Source: Chryseobacterium endalhagicum (lineage in GTDB: Bacteria > Bacteroidota > Bacteroidia > Flavobacteriales > Weeksellaceae). From it: 64,000 nucleotides of DNA. This document shows positions 60,768 through 64,000 of the stretch, piece after piece; within the stretch, counting starts at the first letter, position 1; every line of letters begins with the position of its first letter. The notes beneath the pieces are model-generated. The model worked only from the letters and a program-made list of their open reading frames with translations, ran no database searches and was not told where the DNA came from. The stretch covers positions 1,501,856 to 1,565,855 of the forward strand of contig NZ_JAELVM010000001.1 in NCBI RefSeq assembly GCF_016745235.1. Reading direction: 5' to 3'. The position numbers were made by a program, and so were the translations under genes.

Positions 60768-61415
60768 ATGAAAGACTACTACTATTTTCTCGGGATTTCT
60801 CAGGATGCTTCAGAAGAAGACATCAAAAAAGCATATAGAAAACTGTCTTTAAAATACCATCCGGACAAAAATGATAATGACGATTTCTTTGCCGGGCGTT
60901 TTCGTGAAATTCAGGAAGCGTATGAGATATTGAGTGATGCCGGAAGAAGGCGCACGTATGATCAGAATTTAGAAAGTCATCAGAAAAGTTTCAGGTACAA
61001 TATTCCGCCAGGTATTAAAACATTTACGGCGAATAAAATTCATGCAAAAAAAGGGGAGGAGATCATCATTAACTGGCAGACGAATAATGCCGATGTGGTG
61101 AAAATACTGCCTTTCGGGCTCGAAAAACCTTTTGGTGAAAGGATCTTTAAGATCACAGAATTTAAGGATGGGAAATTCCAGCTGCTGCTTCATGCGACCA
61201 ATTCTCTGCTTCATAAAACGGCTGTTCAGGGAATCACCATTACTGAAGTCTTTGAGAACGACGGTGCTCAGTATAAAAGCAGTGTAGAGGAAATGTTTAA
61301 GCCTCAGCCCAGAACACGGATCAACAAATCCGGACAGCCAAAAATCATGATGCTGATCTGGGGAATTCTTATTTTGGCCGCAGCCATTTATTTTTTAGTG
61401 AAAAACTTCGGATAG
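60768..61415 (+). CDS. J-domain protein with C-terminal membrane anchor
   Basis: The 215-residue product has a J domain at residues 2-65 ([30 protein letters not shown] with HPD at 31-33, and [20 protein letters not shown]), a beta-rich middle region at about 75-170 and a hydrophobic C-terminus ([20 protein letters not shown]) that looks like a tail anchor. J domains stimulate DnaK ATPase; the anchor would place this one at the inner membrane with the J domain in the cytosol. There is no zinc-finger or substrate domain of DnaJ, so it is a specialised member. The gene converges with a short Cys-rich gene. Confidence 0.88.
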   Translation: MKDYYYFLGISQDASEEDIKKAYRKLSLKYHPDKNDNDDFFAGRFREIQEAYEILSDAGRRRTYDQNLESHQKSFRYNIPPGIKTFTANKIHAKKGEEIIINWQTNNADVVKILPFGLEKPFGERIFKITEFKDGKFQLLLHATNSLLHKTAVQGITITEVFENDGAQYKSSVEEMFKPQPRTRINKSGQPKIMMLIWGILILAAAIYFLVKNFG

Positions 61416-61416
61416 T

Positions 61417-61569
61417 TTACGCCATCTTTTTCCTTCCCGGACACTTCTTGCATCTTTTTCCTTTTTTGAATTTCTTACAGCAGGATTTCTTTTCACAGAA
61501 CATATCTTCATTGTTGAATGCATATACAGGAGCCAATGGCGGTACTTTAAACGGGACAATCATATTCAT
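61417..61569 (-). CDS. Short Cys-rich basic protein, 50 residues
   Basis: The frame encodes MNMIVPFKVPPLAPVYAFNN then EDMFCEKKSCCKKFKKGKRC and KKCPGRKKMA, five Cys and many Lys, suggesting a small metal-binding protein. It is not found by usual length cut-offs. A TATATTTG box (TAnnTTTG) lies five bases upstream of the start on the minus strand. The stop is just one base past the J-domain stop on the other strand. The function is unknown. Confidence 0.6.
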   Translation of the reverse strand: MNMIVPFKVPPLAPVYAFNNEDMFCEKKSCCKKFKKGKRCKKCPGRKKMA

Positions 61570-61573
61570 GCTG

Positions 61574-61581
61574 CAAATATA
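61574..61581 (-). promoter_or_regulatory. -7 box of the Cys-rich gene
   Basis: On the minus strand TATATTTG (TAnnTTTG) is followed by CAGC and the ATG, a near-leaderless arrangement as at the J-domain and DUF763 genes. Confidence 0.5.
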
Positions 61582-62085
61582 TTAATTTAGAATAAATATA
61601 ATTAATAAAATTTCATAAATGTTATGATACCTGTTGGTTAGCCTGTTTTCTGCTTGTTGATACTGTTGTTTCCAGCCTGAAAATCCTGTTTTAAGGCTCA
61701 TCTTTTTCCCTGAAAATAGTATTGATTAAGGTAAAACTTGAAAGTCGAAACGTAATAAAGTTACTGCTGCAACCCTTGTTAAGGTTTAAACCTTAAAAAA
61801 GGTATGTTGATCCTTATTCCGGTAGTTTCCCGGACTTAAAAATTAATAAAATCAACTCTCCGGTTCTTCTTTTGGACTTCAATAACCTCCATCTCCGGGC
61901 TTCAAACTTCCTGACTTTAGAAATTTAGATTATTAAATTCTGAATAGAGAGTAAATTATCTGTCATTTTTTCAAAACTAATATAAGTTTTTCGTTATTGT
62001 ATCGGCAAATTTGAACGCTTGTACAATCGTTTAAAAAATCGTAATTTTACGAATCTTTTTTACGAACAAAATCTAATAAATAAAA
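61582..62085. other. Intergenic region before gcvP
   Basis: About 500 AT-rich bases. The only marked element is the degenerate 33-bp palindrome at 61771-61803. No gene or clear promoter was identified. Confidence 0.6.
61771..61803. repeat. Degenerate member of the 33-bp palindrome family
   Basis: AACCCTTGTTAAGGTTT and AAACCTTAAAAAAGGT keep the 33-bp length and centre but pair imperfectly. Confidence 0.6.
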
Positions 62086-64000
62086 ATGAATACAGAACAG
62101 TTTGTGAGCCGTCACATTTCCCTTAATGAAGCCGATAAACAGGCAATGTTGGAAAGATTGGGCGTTTCAAGTATTGAAGAACTAATTTCTCAGACCATTC
62201 CTTCCTCTATCCGTTTGGAGAAAGATCTTGAGATCTCTGCACCGCTTTCAGAATACGAAATGCTGAACCATTCAAAGGATCTGGCATCGAAGAATACTGA
62301 TTATACGAGCTACATTGGTTTTGGATACCATAATACACTTTTGCCGTCCGCTATTCAGAGAAACATCTTTGAAAATCCTAGCTGGTATACGGCGTATACT
62401 CCTTATCAGGCTGAAATTGCACAGGGAAGGCTGGAAGCTCTTCTTAATTTCCAGACTGTAGTGTGCGACCTTACAGGTTTTGAGCTGGCGAATGCTTCTC
62501 TTCTGGATGAATCTACCGCTGCTGCCGAAGCCATGCACATGTTCTTTAACAACAGAACGAAAGATCAGAAAAAAGCGAATGCCAACAAATTCTTCATTTC
62601 CGATCTTGTTTTACCTCAAACCGTTTCAGTTTTAAAAACAAAAGCAGAAGGTTTAGGTATTGAAATCGTAGAAGGTGATCATAAAACCCACCAGTTTGAT
62701 GGAACCTATTACGGAGTTTTATTGCAGTATCCGGGGAAGAACGGTATTGTTTTAGACTATACTGAAGATATTGTAGAATACAAAAAATTAGACTTACAGG
62801 TTGTTGTTGCCTGTGATCCGATGGCTTTGGTTAAACTGAAATCTCCTGCTTCCATGGGTGCTGACTGTGCCGTTGGAACTTCACAGAGATTTGGTATTCC
62901 ATTGGGCTACGGAGGTCCTCACGCTGCATTTTTCTCTTGCAGAGAAGATTACAAAAGAGACATTCCGGGAAGAATCATCGGGGTTTCTCAGGATATGTAC
63001 GGAAAACGTGCATTGAGAATGGCGCTTCAGACCAGAGAACAGCACATTAAAAGAGAAAGAGCTACTTCCAATATCTGTACAGCACAGGTACTTCTTGCGG
63101 TAATGGCAGGAATGTATGCCGTTTATCACGGGCCAAAAGGATTAAACTATATCGCTGACCAGATCCACTTTAAAGCCAACGCTTTGAAAAACGGTCTTAA
63201 AGCATTAGGATACCAGACAGTTGAAGAGCCAATCTTCGATACCGTGAAAATCACGATGAGTGAGGATGAGAAAGGAAGATTGATGAGAATGATGCTTGAT
63301 CACAGACTTAACCTGAACTATTTCACAGAAGGGGTGGTAAGTATCGCGATCAACGAAAGTACAACATTGGAGAAATTAAATTATCTGATGGCTTCTTTCG
63401 CTCAGTTCAAAGATAAGCAGACCTTCAAACTAGAAATAAAAGAAGGATACAGCATTCCTGAGGAGAATTTAAGAAAAGACGAAATTCTTACGGAGCAGGT
63501 ATTCAACAAATACCACACTGAAACGGAATTGATGCGTTACATCAAACGTTTGGAAAGAAAAGATTTATCATTAACGCATTCAATGATTTCTCTTGGTTCT
63601 TGTACAATGAAACTGAACGCTGCTACTCAAATGCTGCCCCTTTCCTGGGATAACTGGGGAGCTGTTCACCCATTTGTACCGGTAGATCAGGCTGGAGGTT
63701 ACCAGGAAATGATCAGAGAATTGGAGAAAGATTTAGCTGAAATCACAGGTTTCGCAGGAACTTCTCTACAGCCAAACTCTGGAGCTCAGGGAGAATATGC
63801 AGGATTAATGGTGATCAGAGAGTATCACATCTCAAGAGGGGAAGGACACAGAAATGTAGTATTGATCCCTCAGTCTGCACACGGAACCAACCCGGCTTCT
63901 GCAGCGATGGCGGGAATGAAAATTGTAGTGGTTAAAAATCTTGAAAACGGAGAAATTGATTTTGAAGATTTAAAAGCTAAAACAGAGCAGAATTCTGAAA
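62086..64000 (+). CDS. gcvP: Glycine dehydrogenase (glycine cleavage P protein), 5' part
   Basis: The frame runs from ATG at 62086 to the window edge (638 codons) and continues beyond. It matches GcvP, the PLP enzyme that decarboxylates glycine in the glycine cleavage system: SEYEMLNHSKDLASKNTDYT, YIGFGYHNTLLPSAIQRNIF, TAYTPYQAEIAQGRLEALLN, GTSQRFGIPLGYGGPHAAFF and PQSAHGTNPASAAMAGM. Full-length GcvP is about 950 residues; the PLP lysine is expected further on, outside the window. Confidence 0.96.
   Translation, partial: MNTEQFVSRHISLNEADKQAMLERLGVSSIEELISQTIPSSIRLEKDLEISAPLSEYEMLNHSKDLASKNTDYTSYIGFGYHNTLLPSAIQRNIFENPSWYTAYTPYQAEIAQGRLEALLNFQTVVCDLTGFELANASLLDESTAAAEAMHMFFNNRTKDQKKANANKFFISDLVLPQTVSVLKTKAEGLGIEIVEGDHKTHQFDGTYYGVLLQYPGKNGIVLDYTEDIVEYKKLDLQVVVACDPMALVKLKSPASMGADCAVGTSQRFGIPLGYGGPHAAFFSCREDYKRDIPGRIIGVSQDMYGKRALRMALQTREQHIKRERATSNICTAQVLLAVMAGMYAVYHGPKGLNYIADQIHFKANALKNGLKALGYQTVEEPIFDTVKITMSEDEKGRLMRMMLDHRLNLNYFTEGVVSIAINESTTLEKLNYLMASFAQFKDKQTFKLEIKEGYSIPEENLRKDEILTEQVFNKYHTETELMRYIKRLERKDLSLTHSMISLGSCTMKLNAATQMLPLSWDNWGAVHPFVPVDQAGGYQEMIRELEKDLAEITGFAGTSLQPNSGAQGEYAGLMVIREYHISRGEGHRNVVLIPQSAHGTNPASAAMAGMKIVVVKNLENGEIDFEDLKAKTEQNSE

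Noticed and set aside
60532..60771. Plus-strand frame of 79 codons
   Set aside because: Crosses the GGTGGCT palindromes and ends inside the J-domain gene start; no supporting signal.

Overview
The window looks like chromosome from a Chryseobacterium-type flavobacterium (Bacteroidota, Weeksellaceae). Evidence: AT-rich DNA; several secreted proteins with type IX secretion (T9SS) C-terminal sorting domains ('YPNP...GxYxLK'); upstream regions that lack Shine-Dalgarno boxes but often carry the Bacteroidota -7 box TAnnTTTG; and gene families typical of the group (DUF6261-like protein, zinc-ribbon 'PCHENWEAMTPEEKGRFC' protein, LytTR two-component pair, Haem_bd/P460 cytochrome). This genus call is recognition, not a database match. 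No rRNA, tRNA, prophage, transposase or CRISPR array was seen.

Layout. 1-745: 3' end of urocanate hydratase (hutU). 758-2661: small unknown genes, among them a very AT-rich three-gene minus-strand block with a protein built of 18-residue tandem repeats. 2988-5616: a DUF6261-like gene, then about 1.8 kb of tandem intergenic repeats (five units of about 365 bp, each with built-in hairpins). 5617-12921: XRE and Crp-type regulators, a metallo-hydrolase, TPR and zinc-ribbon/plug membrane proteins, an exported thiol peroxidase and a GapN-like dehydrogenase. 13073-18458: two closely related ECF sigma factor/membrane-partner modules flanking a T9SS-exported M4 metallopeptidase; three sites with the same ECF-type promoter (GTAACA-N16-ACTAACT) lie in this block, which points to a self-contained regulatory circuit. 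18501-27271: S41 peptidase, metallo-hydrolases, GNAT, CNNM/CBS transporter-like protein, and an AraC regulator with an aldo/keto reductase and a Tat-like lactonase-fold enzyme. 27570-32522: minus-strand block of DoxX, DUF1223, LytTR two-component system, lipoprotein and di-haem P460 protein. 32769-33952: divergent SDR/HxlR pair with a likely operator. 34108-43926: minus-strand TonB receptor, large T9SS beta-propeller protein, small lipoprotein, monomeric isocitrate dehydrogenase and two T9SS-linked proteins. 44086-56526: plus-strand run of cytosolic Tpx, VOC/glyoxalase, DinB, alpha/beta hydrolase, SRPBCC, SDR and DoxX genes, resembling an accumulated small-molecule detoxification region. 56705-64000: S9 peptidase, a third ECF sigma module, a tail-anchored J-domain protein, a short Cys-rich gene and the 5' part of gcvP.

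The strongest unexplained signals are outside genes: (i) the ECF promoter family tying together the duplicated sigma modules, the protease and a possible 34-residue membrane peptide; (ii) a family of 33-bp perfect palindromes at five or more intergenic loci whose arms differ by compensating changes; (iii) the 365-bp tandem array and its scattered relatives; and (iv) many intergenic simple repeats that share a 7-bp period although their sequences differ. No undescribed defence or biosynthetic system could be supported.
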